NCBI GenBank assembly: GCA_002342415.1
Contig: DDPY01000052.1
Location: 443-50,067, forward strand
Length of the DNA stretch: 49,625 nt
Origin: Prevotella sp. UBA2456
Lineage (GTDB): Bacteria; Bacteroidota; Bacteroidia; Bacteroidales; Bacteroidaceae
Direction of reading: 5' to 3'
Shown in pieces: positions 1 through 9,412 of the stretch; the first letter of the stretch is position 1, and each line of letters begins with the position of its first letter. A program made the position numbers and the translations under genes. The notes below the pieces were generated by a model. The model had not been told where the DNA came from. It saw only the letters and a list, made by a program, of their open reading frames with translations, and did no database searches.

Positions 1-1092
1 GACTCAGACATCCACCTCGTGCTGGCTCGCTCTGAGGAAGGCACCAAGGATGGACGTGGTCTGTCGATGTTCATCTACGACAAGCGCCAGGGCGGTGTCG
101 ATGTGCGTCATATTGAGCACAAGTTGGGTATCCACGGCTCACCTACCTGTGAGCTCACCTATAAGAATGCGAAGGCAGAGCTTTGCGGAAGCACCCGTCT
201 GGGACTGATTAAGTATGTGATGGCCCTGATGAACGGTGCCCGCTTAGGTATCGCCGCACAGTCGGTAGGTGTGGAACAGGAGGCTTACAACGAGGGACTG
301 GCTTATGCCAAAGAGCGTCAGCAGTTCGGCGACAAGATCATCAACTTCCCCGCTGTCTATGATATGCTCTCACGCATGAAGGCCAAGCTCGATGCAGGTC
401 GTTCGCTGCTCTACGAGACAGCTGCCTATGTGGATGTCTACAAGTGCCTCGAGGACATCGAGCGCGACCGCAAGCTGACACCCGAGGAGAAGCAGGAGTT
501 GAAGAAATATCAGCGTTTGGCTGATGCCTTCACCCCGCTGGCCAAGGGTATGAACTCGGAGTATGCCAACCAGAATGCCTACGATGCTATCTCTATCCAC
601 GGTGGCTCGGGCTTCATCATGGAGTACAAGAGCCAGCGCCTGTTCCGCGATGCCCGTATCTTCTCTATCTACGAGGGTACCACCCAGTTGCAGGTTGTTG
701 CCGCCATTCGCTACATCACCAACGGCACCATGCTGAACAACATCAAGGACATGGCTGCTAATATGGTATGCTGCGACTGTGTTGCAGCCCTCAAGGCTCG
801 CGTAGAGAAGCTCGTTCCCATCTACGAGGATGCCCTCGCCTACGTGAAGAGCCTCGACAATCAGGATGCTCACGACTTCCTGGCTCGTCGTCTCTACGAC
901 ATGACTGCCGAGCTGGTGATGTCGCTGCTCATCATCCGCGATGCCTCGAAGGCTCCCGAGCTCTTCAAGAAGTCTGCCAACGTGTATGTACGCATGACGG
1001 AGGAGGATGTTTGCGGAAAGGCTGCCTACATCAAGAACTTCAAGGTCGAAGACCTGGAGAACTTCCGTGCAGCAAGTGAGTCTGAGGAGTAA
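1..1092 (+). CDS. Acyl-CoA dehydrogenase, C-terminal part (5' end outside window)
   Basis: This is a flavin-dependent acyl-CoA dehydrogenase that would oxidise an acyl-CoA to the enoyl-CoA and pass electrons to electron-transfer flavoprotein. The frame is open from base 1 (Asp-Ser-Asp-Ile-His-Leu...), so the gene starts upstream and the GTG at 19 is not a start. The visible part covers the end of the middle beta domain and the whole C-terminal helical domain. ERQQFG and IHGGSGF are typical of the family, and IYEGTTQLQ carries the Glu position used as catalytic base in medium-chain enzymes. A further helical tail of about 130 residues follows, as in the longer acyl-CoA dehydrogenases of anaerobes. 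Substrate chain length cannot be told. A strong terminator follows the stop, and the next gene is convergent. Confidence 0.9.
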   Translation, partial: DSDIHLVLARSEEGTKDGRGLSMFIYDKRQGGVDVRHIEHKLGIHGSPTCELTYKNAKAELCGSTRLGLIKYVMALMNGARLGIAAQSVGVEQEAYNEGLAYAKERQQFGDKIINFPAVYDMLSRMKAKLDAGRSLLYETAAYVDVYKCLEDIERDRKLTPEEKQELKKYQRLADAFTPLAKGMNSEYANQNAYDAISIHGGSGFIMEYKSQRLFRDARIFSIYEGTTQLQVVAAIRYITNGTMLNNIKDMAANMVCCDCVAALKARVEKLVPIYEDALAYVKSLDNQDAHDFLARRLYDMTAELVMSLLIIRDASKAPELFKKSANVYVRMTEEDVCGKAAYIKNFKVEDLENFRAASESEE

Positions 1093-1112
1093 AAGCATAA
1101 GCATAAGCATAA
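1093..1112. repeat. Hexamer AAGCAT tandem repeat (three copies)
   Basis: Three consecutive AAGCAT units begin directly after the acyl-CoA dehydrogenase stop codon and run into the terminator stem. It is one of several short tandem repeats at gene ends in this window. Confidence 0.8.
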
Positions 1113-1156
1113 GAAATCCGATGGGACCTGTAACGTCTCATCGGATTTCTTTTTTT
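1113..1156 (+). terminator. Rho-independent terminator of the acyl-CoA dehydrogenase
   Basis: An 11-bp stem (GAAATCCGATG, 1113-1123, with CATCGGATTTC, 1139-1149) is followed by a run of seven T. The hairpin also lies downstream of the convergent sprA and could slow transcription from that side, although the T run favours the plus strand. Confidence 0.9.
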
Positions 1157-1233
1157 CAGCCGTTCAAGACAGCCTATTCGTGGATAAGTCCTTCCTCGTC
1201 GCTGCTCTCCAGCTATTATTTGCAGTTTGTCTA

Positions 1234-4200
1234 CTATCGGGTGAGGGAGAACTTCATGGAGAGTCCGAAGTCGCGCGTGGTGGTGGGATAGCTGCTGGAG
1301 GAGAGCAGCGGCGTGTTGGTCTGACGGTCGTAATAGAACGAGATGGTGAGCAGACGCGACAGGGTGTAGTCGGCAAGGAAGGAAATCTTAAACGCCGAGT
1401 TGCCACTGCTGGCAGAAGAGGTGCGCGAGGCAATATCACGCGTGATGGCTGCCTGGCTGCGCAAGGTCACATCAAGACGCAGGTTCAGGTCGTGGTTGAT
1501 GCCAGAGCGGCGGTTGTTGGCAGAACTAGCTTGACTAGTATTATTAGTTTGACTAGCTTTACCAGAGCCGCCTCTCTGGGCTTTCTTGATCTTGCGGGTG
1601 GCACCGCTGGAGAAGAGACGGAAGTCGCTAATCTTATAGCCCAGTCCGAACACCCAGTCGTTGGAGCGTCCTTCGTTGATCTGCACACTGGTGGTGGAGA
1701 GGCTGATGGTGCGCGACTTGCGGTATTCGGCCTTCAGCGTGAGATTATTGTGAAGGGTGGCATCGAAGCCCAAGAGGGGAGCAAACGACTCGTTGATGCT
1801 GACGGTGGGCACGCTCCATCCCAAGACGGAAGCACTCTGGCTGCCCGAGGTGTAGCTGCCCACGGAGAAGATGCTCTTATAGCTGTGGTTGATATTGAAG
1901 GACTTGAAATGCTCGCTGAACCAATGGAGCTTGGAGAGTCCCGAGTAGCGGACGGTCCAGTTGGGCAACAGGCGGGAGAGCGCAGGAAAGAGGTCGAGGG
2001 AGCCTCCGCCACCGCTGCCTGTATAGGTGTTGAGAAAGGCGGGTATCATGACGGCTGCTGAGTACTGGTCGACAGCCTGCCCATAGTGGGCTGCCGCCTT
2101 GGCCTGGTATTCGGGCAGCGCATTGCAGAAGCGCTCGAAGACCTTGGAGGGATAGCCGTTGCTGGCATCGCCCATCGGCTCGAGTGCCGACGAGATGGAG
2201 ATGGTAGTCATGGAGAAGGAACCGCTCTGTGTGGTGGGCATGCCCTCGTACATATACTGGATTTTGCGGGCACGGGTCTCCATACGGGCTGCATTGAGGT
2301 CGATCTTCAGGTCGCGGAAGGGCTCGAGCGTGGCACGCAGCTGCAGGTCGGTAGTGAGATTAGTGTTGGCGGGCGTGGCAATGCTGTCGGCCATGAGCAG
2401 CCAGCCATTGTCGCGGGCCTTCTCGATATAGGAGTCGCCCGTGAATCCGAAGGCGAAGCCCAGTCCAGGAGCCATCACTCCCCCCGTACGCTGTCCAAAG
2501 GCATCGCCAATCTTGGGCATGAAGCCAGGCAGGGACATCGAGTAGTTATTGCGGTAGGAGATGCCAATGGAGCGCACCATCATCAGGAAGCGCGCTGCCG
2601 ACTGTGCGGGCTTGTACCACCACAGGTTCTCTATGGGCGGCTTGGCAGTGACGGTGAGCTTGACCTTCACGCTGTCGCGACACTTGATGAGAATCTTGTT
2701 CTGGTCGACGACCTTGTATTTTATAGGATACATCTTGCCCTCAGGGGTCTTGGCAGTCACGATGAGCCGCTTCGACTTCTTGTTGTGGGTGACGGTGAGC
2801 GTGGTGTCTGGGCGCAACGAGAGCTCGGTCTCGTAGGCATTGCGGTTCTTGGGGAGGACTTTCTCGTCTTTGGTGGGGCTAGTTTTACTAGTTTGACTAG
2901 TCTTACTAGTTTTACTGGGTTTTTGGGGCTTGGAGATGGCTTTCTTGAAGCGGTCGTTCACTTTCTTGAGGAAGGGGAAGTGATTGTAGAGTGTCTCAAG
3001 ATTCAGCGTGCTGTTGATGTTGAGCTGGCGATTGTTGGAGATGGTATTGCCCAGGTTGGTGCCATTCTCCAGCTGGGTGCCACGAACCCAGTTATAGGTG
3101 GCATTATAGCTTGCATCGGCATTGACCCAGTCGAAGATGGGCAGCTTGTTGAGGGGCAGTTGATAGCTGGCCGTGAAGGTCTGACGGTAGTTGAGGGGCG
3201 TACCGAAGTGCTTGATACTCTGCCATACAGAATCCTTCCATGCTGAATAGCGGTCAGGATAGAGGTCTTTGTTGATGGGGAGATTGCTGTTAGGCTCCTC
3301 AATCTCGGCCTGCGTACCCGACTGGAAGTTCATGTGCAGATTCTTGGTGAGGTCCCAGCGCATGGTGAACGCACGGTCCCAGAGGAAGGTGGAGCTCCAG
3401 GTGGGAGCCGGCTTGCTGCCGCCGAGGTCGTCCATGTTGCGCTCCTGCAACTCGTAGTAGCTACGGCGGATTTCCGAGTTGAAGGTGATATTCTGAGGCA
3501 GATAGTTGAGTCCGAAAGCCTTGGGGAACTGCATCCACTTCGACTTGGACTTGTTGTTCTTGAAGGGCTCCCACGTCTTATAGACAGGCGTATAGCTATA
3601 GTTGAGGGCACCACGCCACTCGTCGTCGTGCTCGTAGACCGTCGTCTTTCCCGACTTGCGCGTGCTGCGATGGCTGTAGGAGAAGGAGAAGTTGGCGGGG
3701 TCGTAGGGCATGGGGTGACGGCGGGTCTTGATGCCGAAGCGCACATTGGACAACGAGAAGTTGGTGGTGGTAGACTTGGTGATGGCTATCGACTCGATGC
3801 TGTCGCGCTCGTACTTGTTGGCGGTGGCATCCAGCGCATCGTCCAGTTCCATATCCGTATCGAGGGGATTATACTTGGGTCGCGTCACCTCCTTGGTCAC
3901 CGAATAGTAGAGCGGAGCCGACACCTTGAGCTTGTCAGGGAAGAACTTTCCCAGCTCGAAGTTAGTGGTCACAGAGTAGGTCTTAAAGTTATCGGTGGTA
4001 CGCTGCGAGACACCTTCCTCGAGCCCGCCAAAGCCCTCGGTGACAATCTTACCCATGAGGTTGACGGTGCCGACATCGGACAGCTGGACATTGAGATTGC
4101 CGGAGGCAGCCCAGCCGCCTTTGTTGACGGGTTCCAGCAGTCGCAGCTCGTTGAGCCACACCTCGCCCGACTTGGCGGCACCTGCCAGATTGCGCACACC

Positions 4201-7200
4201 AATCATCATGGTCTTGACCTCGCCCAATGTGGGGTTACCCATCACGGCAATGCGGTTGTTGGCATTGTTGGGGTCGTATTCCGAATACTCCATCGTATAG
4301 CTGGCGGTACCCATAGCGCGCGCCTGGTTGCGTGCTTTCTTGATCTGCGTGAACAGCGAGAGATCGATGTCGAGCATGTTTTCCTGGGGCCACACCGCGC
4401 GGCAGTCGTTCACATTATACTTGTTGTAGTCGCTGCGGTCGGGCGTGAGCTTCAGGGGGATGAGATACTCGTAATAGTTGTTGCGATAGTCGCTGCCCAG
4501 ACGGATGAAGACCGCCAGCTGGTCGTCGCCCAGCGTGTTGTCATCGATGAGGTGGTTGGCATGGACGAACATCTGGAGACGCTTGTAGCGGCGGAGGTCG
4601 AGCGTGGTGTTACGGTAGACAGCCTTCGACTCGCCCTGGGACAGGTTGTGGACCATCATACAGAGCGACTGCTCGTTGGCCTCGGTGAGCTGGGGCTGCG
4701 AGGGGTCGGTGACACGCGAGATGCCGGGCGGCACGACATAGTTGACGGGCTGGCGGTCGTTGTTCTCCTCGATGTTGACGGCACTCACATTCATGACACC
4801 GCTGTTGCTGGTGCCCGTCAGCTGCTGCTCGTACTGGCGCCATTCGCCACGCATCAGCTGCAGCGTGCCGAAACGGAGCACGACAGGCTTGCGGAACTGG
4901 GTGAGGAACATACGCATGAAGCGGATGCTGGTGAAGTCGCTGATGCTGCCCACGCGCTCGTCGTACTGTATGAGCGGGATGCGGAACTTATACCAGCGCA
5001 CGGTCTCCTTGGCTCCGTTGCGCAGCGTGGCGGTGTACTCGCGCACATCGGTGATATGGTTATGCCCCAAACGCATATCCTCAGGGCGAATGCTCACCCT
5101 GTACTGATAATAGCGCTCGTACTCATTGAGCGTGTAGTCCTGGTTGATATCCTCAACATCGGGGAAGGTCTTGTAGGAGGTATCGTAGCCCTCGGTCTGC
5201 TGATCGCTGTCGGGCGAGTTGCCCTGAGGCATATTGATGCGCTTGTAGCGTTCGAGGATGCTGGCCTGTCGCTCGTCGAGGTCGCGGCCGCGGAAGTAGT
5301 GATAGTTATCGTTGGCGGGGTCGGCATTCCATGCTGCCCGCACACTGTCGTTGACACTGACACTGCTGAGGAAGTCGCGATAGGCAGGATAGGCACGCTC
5401 CTGCTCGTCGGTCAGGCCGTTGAATCCCACATCCTGCTGGGCCCGCGCACCGCTGGTGGTGGCAAAGGCGTAGGTCTGTGTAGCCTGCACAGGGATGCGC
5501 CCCCACTGTGAGTGGGTGAACGATGACGAGCCGTCGACAGGCATGCCGCTCTCATAGAACTTCTTACCATCGCGAAGGATATCCTCGCTCATCTCGCCCA
5601 GGTTGAAATACAGGTCGCCGCCATAGTCGGCAGCATCGTCCTGCTGAGAGGAATAGATAAAGGGGTCGAGCAGCCAGAACTCGATGTACTCGACATTCGC
5701 ACTCTCGAAGTCGTTGGTGTCCAGTTTGCGCATCATGCCGCCCCATCGCTGCTGCGGGTTAGGCAGTGTTCCGTCTGTATTGACAGCCGTATTCAGGTTG
5801 TAGGGGCCGCGCTCCGATGGGTAGTAGGCCAGGTTGAGAATGGGCTGTGTGTAGGTGGCACCGCTGTAGGTCGACTGCTGTCGGTTGGGAAAGAGTTCGC
5901 TGGCATACACTGCACGCACATAGTGGTTCGACAGCTGGTCGAGGTCGCTCTTGATGTGTGCCGGTGCCAGACTCGACGAGCGGTTGGTGAGCAGCGGGTC
6001 TATCTGATACCATGCCAGCAAGGCACGGTTGTAGCCACTCGACACGGTGTCCTTGTCGGCATACTCAGGAAACAGGGTTGGCACACTGCTCAACTGCCAA
6101 GTCTTGGGTTCGGAGATGTCGATGCCGCTCTTGGCATTCTCGAAATCGTCGATATAGGAGGCATTGTCCTGCGTTCCGCCTGCCGTCCCAGCAATGAGCT
6201 GGGCAAACTCGCCCGTAAAGGATATCTGCGAAGGCTGCGTACAGTGCAGTAGGGGCAGCTTGTCGAGCATGTTGGTGAGCCACTGGCTCTCGCTCTTCCA
6301 GTTGATGTTGAGTCCCCACAGGGTGTTCTTCAGCGGTTCCGACCCCATTGTCACCTTCGACGTGAGGGCCTGCTCGCTCAGATGTTGCAACGTACCGCCA
6401 ATCTGGAAATTCTTGCTGAAGTCGTACTCCCAGTTGAAGCCCACCATCGTCTTGCGCTGCATGCCATAGTTGGAGTCCGACTCCAACGAGACATTGATAG
6501 AGGTTCCGGCATCGATGATGCTCTGATTGAGGATGGTCACCTCGCCGGCAGAATAGTCGACACTATAGTCGGAGCCTTCTTTCAGGATGACACCGCCTGC
6601 CGTCACCACCACCGAGCCTTGAGGCACATTGTAGGCACCCAGGGAGATGACATTAGCCGAAGAGCCCTTGAACTGTCCCACCAGCAGGTATTTATCCTTG
6701 TTGGTCATCTGCCGGGCGGCAGTACGCGTGGTGTCATAGAGTTCCTGGAAGACATACTTCTCGGCAGCGTCGCCTGTGATGCCCTTGCTATGCAGGAAGT
6801 TGCGCATGGTAGTGCCGAAAGGCTCGGCTGACGGGAAGAACACACGGCCATTGCTGACGGTATAGCCCTCCACGAAGTCGAAGTAGCCATTGGGACGGGG
6901 CTTGTTGCTATTGTCCAGGCGGTCGGCACCCAAGGCGCGAATCAGAATGACATCACGCACATCGGGAAGGTAGTTGAGATAGACACCGGCCGTGTCGCTC
7001 TTGAATTTGACATCGAGGCGGAAATGCGTCTTCTCGACATTGGCTGCCAGATAGTACACATTCTTCATCATCAGGGACCAGTTGGGCTGTTGAGGGTTGT
7101 TGGAGGTATTCTTCAGCGCCTTGACAAACAGGGCATCACTGGCCGTCGTATGGTCGGCAGCAAACTCACCCACGCGATAGGTCTGACCACCATAGGTGTA

Positions 7201-8598
7201 CTCGTAGGCGACGGCCAGCACCTGGTCGGTCTGCAGGGCGGTCTTCAACGAGATATAGCCCAAGGCGGCATTGAGCGTATATTCGGAGGAATTCAACAAG
7301 CGTGCCGCTGACAGTTTCTCATAGTCCACCCCACCCGTCATGATGGCATCAAGTGCCGATGTCGCCTGATCGATGTTGCGCGCTGCCGCAGGCAGCTGAC
7401 TGATGGTGACGAGTCCAGTCTCGTTCTGCGGCAATGCCGACTGCCCCGTCGCGCCCTTGCCTAAACTCTCGGCCAATTCCGACAGGGCTATCACATTGCG
7501 CGTGTTGGAGGTGGTTCCCGTCTTGTTGGTGACCCACACCTCTACCCTAGTGACATTGATACCCGTCAGCAGATTGGGCAACTGCTGCATAGCGGCATCG
7601 TAGCGCTCACGGAAATACTTGGCCAGGAAGAAGTGGCGGTTCTCCTCATAGTTGGCCACATCAATCTCGAAGGGGGTCAGCTGGGTGCCGCCCTGTGACG
7701 AAACGCTCTTGGTGGTGGAGTTTTTCTGCGAGAACACCGTCTGCAATTTCAGCTTGCCAAACTGCATATCAGTGCGCACGCCAAAGAGGCTGCTGGCACC
7801 CTTCACCAGCGTGTTGTTAGAGGGGAAGGTGATGTTACCGGCCTCTACCAGTTTGATGATCTCGTCCTCCTTGCCCTCATAGCGCAACTTGAGGTTCTTG
7901 GTGTCGAAGTCGAACGTGGCATCGGTGTTGTAGTTAAGACTCATGTTGACCTTGTCACCCACCTTACCCGTGACATTCAGGTTGATTTTCTCGTCGAAAT
8001 CTACTGCCGTAGTCTTGCGGTTACGCTCTGGCAGCGAGGGGTTGTCGATACTCTTCAAGGTAGCACCGAGCTTCAGCTCTGCCGTACCCTGAGTACGGAT
8101 GCGCACACCACCAGGGCCGAAAATCTTCTCTGCCGGACCTAAGTCGAAGTGCATGTCGGAGAAGTCGAACTTCTCTTTACCCTTGGCGGCTACGTTTTCC
8201 GCATCCTTCTTGCGGAAGAAGAGGGCCCGCTCGCGGCGCTCACTCCACTGCTGATACTCCTCAGGAGTCATCAGTACGGGGGTGTTCAGATAGGTATCAC
8301 CTATCTTGGAGCCAATCTTATAGACATTCAGCGAGTCGTCGTACTCCACCTGCTGGCGGATGTTTTCCGGAAGCCGAAGGTCGAGAGCGGAGGTATCGAG
8401 GTCGGCAGTCTCTATCGGGGCCGTACGTTGGATGCGCCAGCGCGCGCGTACCAACGAGTCGGGGACGGTATCTTCCTCTACCTGCAAGACAGGCTGCGCC
8501 GCAGGCGCAACGCGCCGCTGCGTCTTGTCATCCTGCGGAGGCATGGCCAAAGCGGTAATGCTGAGCAAGACTATTGTAATATAGAGGAAGCGCTTCAA
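1234..8598 (-). CDS. sprA: SprA, giant outer-membrane translocon protein of the type IX secretion system
   Basis: SprA forms the very large outer-membrane channel of the type IX secretion system, through which Bacteroidota export proteins with C-terminal sorting domains. The 2454-residue length fits the family (about 2400). The first 20 residues (MKRFLYITIVLLSITALAMP) form a signal peptide. Long stretches of alternating polar and aromatic residues typical of beta strands run to the C terminus, which ends in a strand-like FGLSMKFSLTR. The order ruvA then sprA, with only six bases between them, is common in this phylum and supports cotranscription. Two Ser/Thr/Lys/Asn-rich segments (about residues 1895-1907 and 2346-2358) are encoded by in-frame 9-bp tandem repeats. 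The opposite strand has long open frames that are shadows of codon bias. The assignment rests on size, composition and context. Confidence 0.93.
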   Translation of the reverse strand: MKRFLYITIVLLSITALAMPPQDDKTQRRVAPAAQPVLQVEEDTVPDSLVRARWRIQRTAPIETADLDTSALDLRLPENIRQQVEYDDSLNVYKIGSKIGDTYLNTPVLMTPEEYQQWSERRERALFFRKKDAENVAAKGKEKFDFSDMHFDLGPAEKIFGPGGVRIRTQGTAELKLGATLKSIDNPSLPERNRKTTAVDFDEKINLNVTGKVGDKVNMSLNYNTDATFDFDTKNLKLRYEGKEDEIIKLVEAGNITFPSNNTLVKGASSLFGVRTDMQFGKLKLQTVFSQKNSTTKSVSSQGGTQLTPFEIDVANYEENRHFFLAKYFRERYDAAMQQLPNLLTGINVTRVEVWVTNKTGTTSNTRNVIALSELAESLGKGATGQSALPQNETGLVTISQLPAAARNIDQATSALDAIMTGGVDYEKLSAARLLNSSEYTLNAALGYISLKTALQTDQVLAVAYEYTYGGQTYRVGEFAADHTTASDALFVKALKNTSNNPQQPNWSLMMKNVYYLAANVEKTHFRLDVKFKSDTAGVYLNYLPDVRDVILIRALGADRLDNSNKPRPNGYFDFVEGYTVSNGRVFFPSAEPFGTTMRNFLHSKGITGDAAEKYVFQELYDTTRTAARQMTNKDKYLLVGQFKGSSANVISLGAYNVPQGSVVVTAGGVILKEGSDYSVDYSAGEVTILNQSIIDAGTSINVSLESDSNYGMQRKTMVGFNWEYDFSKNFQIGGTLQHLSEQALTSKVTMGSEPLKNTLWGLNINWKSESQWLTNMLDKLPLLHCTQPSQISFTGEFAQLIAGTAGGTQDNASYIDDFENAKSGIDISEPKTWQLSSVPTLFPEYADKDTVSSGYNRALLAWYQIDPLLTNRSSSLAPAHIKSDLDQLSNHYVRAVYASELFPNRQQSTYSGATYTQPILNLAYYPSERGPYNLNTAVNTDGTLPNPQQRWGGMMRKLDTNDFESANVEYIEFWLLDPFIYSSQQDDAADYGGDLYFNLGEMSEDILRDGKKFYESGMPVDGSSSFTHSQWGRIPVQATQTYAFATTSGARAQQDVGFNGLTDEQERAYPAYRDFLSSVSVNDSVRAAWNADPANDNYHYFRGRDLDERQASILERYKRINMPQGNSPDSDQQTEGYDTSYKTFPDVEDINQDYTLNEYERYYQYRVSIRPEDMRLGHNHITDVREYTATLRNGAKETVRWYKFRIPLIQYDERVGSISDFTSIRFMRMFLTQFRKPVVLRFGTLQLMRGEWRQYEQQLTGTSNSGVMNVSAVNIEENNDRQPVNYVVPPGISRVTDPSQPQLTEANEQSLCMMVHNLSQGESKAVYRNTTLDLRRYKRLQMFVHANHLIDDNTLGDDQLAVFIRLGSDYRNNYYEYLIPLKLTPDRSDYNKYNVNDCRAVWPQENMLDIDLSLFTQIKKARNQARAMGTASYTMEYSEYDPNNANNRIAVMGNPTLGEVKTMMIGVRNLAGAAKSGEVWLNELRLLEPVNKGGWAASGNLNVQLSDVGTVNLMGKIVTEGFGGLEEGVSQRTTDNFKTYSVTTNFELGKFFPDKLKVSAPLYYSVTKEVTRPKYNPLDTDMELDDALDATANKYERDSIESIAITKSTTTNFSLSNVRFGIKTRRHPMPYDPANFSFSYSHRSTRKSGKTTVYEHDDEWRGALNYSYTPVYKTWEPFKNNKSKSKWMQFPKAFGLNYLPQNITFNSEIRRSYYELQERNMDDLGGSKPAPTWSSTFLWDRAFTMRWDLTKNLHMNFQSGTQAEIEEPNSNLPINKDLYPDRYSAWKDSVWQSIKHFGTPLNYRQTFTASYQLPLNKLPIFDWVNADASYNATYNWVRGTQLENGTNLGNTISNNRQLNINSTLNLETLYNHFPFLKKVNDRFKKAISKPQKPSKTSKTSQTSKTSPTKDEKVLPKNRNAYETELSLRPDTTLTVTHNKKSKRLIVTAKTPEGKMYPIKYKVVDQNKILIKCRDSVKVKLTVTAKPPIENLWWYKPAQSAARFLMMVRSIGISYRNNYSMSLPGFMPKIGDAFGQRTGGVMAPGLGFAFGFTGDSYIEKARDNGWLLMADSIATPANTNLTTDLQLRATLEPFRDLKIDLNAARMETRARKIQYMYEGMPTTQSGSFSMTTISISSALEPMGDASNGYPSKVFERFCNALPEYQAKAAAHYGQAVDQYSAAVMIPAFLNTYTGSGGGGSLDLFPALSRLLPNWTVRYSGLSKLHWFSEHFKSFNINHSYKSIFSVGSYTSGSQSASVLGWSVPTVSINESFAPLLGFDATLHNNLTLKAEYRKSRTISLSTTSVQINEGRSNDWVFGLGYKISDFRLFSSGATRKIKKAQRGGSGKASQTNNTSQASSANNRRSGINHDLNLRLDVTLRSQAAITRDIASRTSSASSGNSAFKISFLADYTLSRLLTISFYYDRQTNTPLLSSSSYPTTTRDFGLSMKFSLTR
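1526..1561. repeat. 9-bp minisatellite inside sprA, copy A
   Basis: Four consecutive 9-bp units are seen (CTAGCTTGA, CTAGTATTA, TTAGTTTGA, CTAGCTTTA). Read on the minus strand they encode tripeptides of the KAS/QTN/NTS/QAS type in SprA. The unit length is a multiple of three, so gain or loss of copies keeps the frame. Confidence 0.85.
2879..2914. repeat. 9-bp minisatellite inside sprA, copy B
   Basis: Four consecutive units (CTAGTTTTA, CTAGTTTGA, CTAGTCTTA, CTAGTTTTA) share the consensus of the array at 1526-1561 and encode SKT/SQT tripeptides in SprA. Confidence 0.88.
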
Positions 8599-8604
8599 AA
8601 CCTG

Positions 8605-9207
8605 TTACTTAATTTGTTTCAATGCCAGCTTCACCACCTGTTCGACAGGGAGGTCGGGCTGCGACTGAAGGATGGCGAGCACCACTTTCTGAGTGGGAGC
8701 AGGGGCAAAGCCCAGCATGGTCAGTGCCGAAACAGCCTCGTCCTTCACAGCATTGTTGACAGGGGCTGCTACCGTTCCACCTGCGGGAATCTCGTCGGCG
8801 ATACCCAGTGCTACTATCTTGTCGCGCAGATCGACGATGATGCGCTGAGCCGTCATCTTGCCGATGCCCTTTATCCCTTTGATGATCCGTTCGTCACCCC
8901 GCGAGATGGCATTGCACAGTTCTGCGACGCTCATCGACGAGAGCATCATCCGGGCCGTGTTAGGACCTACACCGCTGACGGTGATAAGCAACTCAAACAT
9001 CTCACGCTCTTTCTTCGACACAAAACCATAGAGCATATACGCATCCTCGCGGATAGACTCAAAGACATAGAGCTTCACCTCCTTCTTGCCCTGAATGGCC
9101 GAGTAGGTGGTGAGCGAGATATTGAGTCCATAACCTACGCCTGCTGCTTCCACAGTAGCCAATGCTGGGGTAAGCTCCGTCAGCTCACCCTTGATGTATT
9201 CTATCAT
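8605..9207 (-). CDS. ruvA: Holliday junction branch migration protein RuvA
   Basis: RuvA binds the four-way Holliday junction as a tetramer and positions the RuvB motor during recombination and repair. The 200 residues match the usual size. The N-terminal OB-fold starts MIEYIKGELTEL. Two helix-hairpin-helix motifs follow (VSGVGPNTA near residue 78 and IKGIGKMTAQ near residue 113, then DLRDK). The C-terminal domain III, which contacts RuvB, is joined by an Ala/Pro/Val-rich linker. The stop lies six bases before the sprA start. No clear TAnnTTTG box is seen for this strand in the 205 bases shared with ddh. Confidence 0.96.
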   Translation of the reverse strand: MIEYIKGELTELTPALATVEAAGVGYGLNISLTTYSAIQGKKEVKLYVFESIREDAYMLYGFVSKKEREMFELLITVSGVGPNTARMMLSSMSVAELCNAISRGDERIIKGIKGIGKMTAQRIIVDLRDKIVALGIADEIPAGGTVAAPVNNAVKDEAVSALTMLGFAPAPTQKVVLAILQSQPDLPVEQVVKLALKQIK

Positions 9208-9363
9208 AGCAATCTATTATTTTTAATGTATATATACACTAAGATAAACGACCATTGCCTTTGTTTTATTGTATCTGGAGGGTAAAAGATGACGCAGCGT
9301 AACATTTTGCAGCTTTTTAACAAAATAATCTGCCATTTCGTTACGTATTTCAAGAAAAAGCTG

Positions 9364-9371
9364 TACTTTTG
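9364..9371 (+). promoter_or_regulatory. Promoter -7 box of ddh
   Basis: TACTTTTG fits the Bacteroidetes -7 consensus TAnnTTTG and lies about 40 bases before the ddh start codon. No good TTTG -33 box is visible. The sequence just before the ATG is A-rich without a Shine-Dalgarno motif, as is usual in this phylum. Confidence 0.6.
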
Positions 9372-9412
9372 CAACCGAAAAGAAACAAAAACGACCCTTA
9401 ACAATACAAATT

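Noticed and set aside
370..1110. A 246-codon minus-strand frame opposite the acyl-CoA dehydrogenase
   Set aside because: The plus strand has strong family motifs across the same bases; the antisense product is Leu/His/Val-rich and starts in the AAGCAT repeat.
3334..5511. A 725-codon open frame on the plus strand opposite sprA, and further long plus-strand frames at 1180-2061 and 2086-3246
   Set aside because: They run antisense to the intact sprA frame, have repetitive Val/Gly/Leu/His-rich composition and no start context. They are by-products of sprA codon bias.
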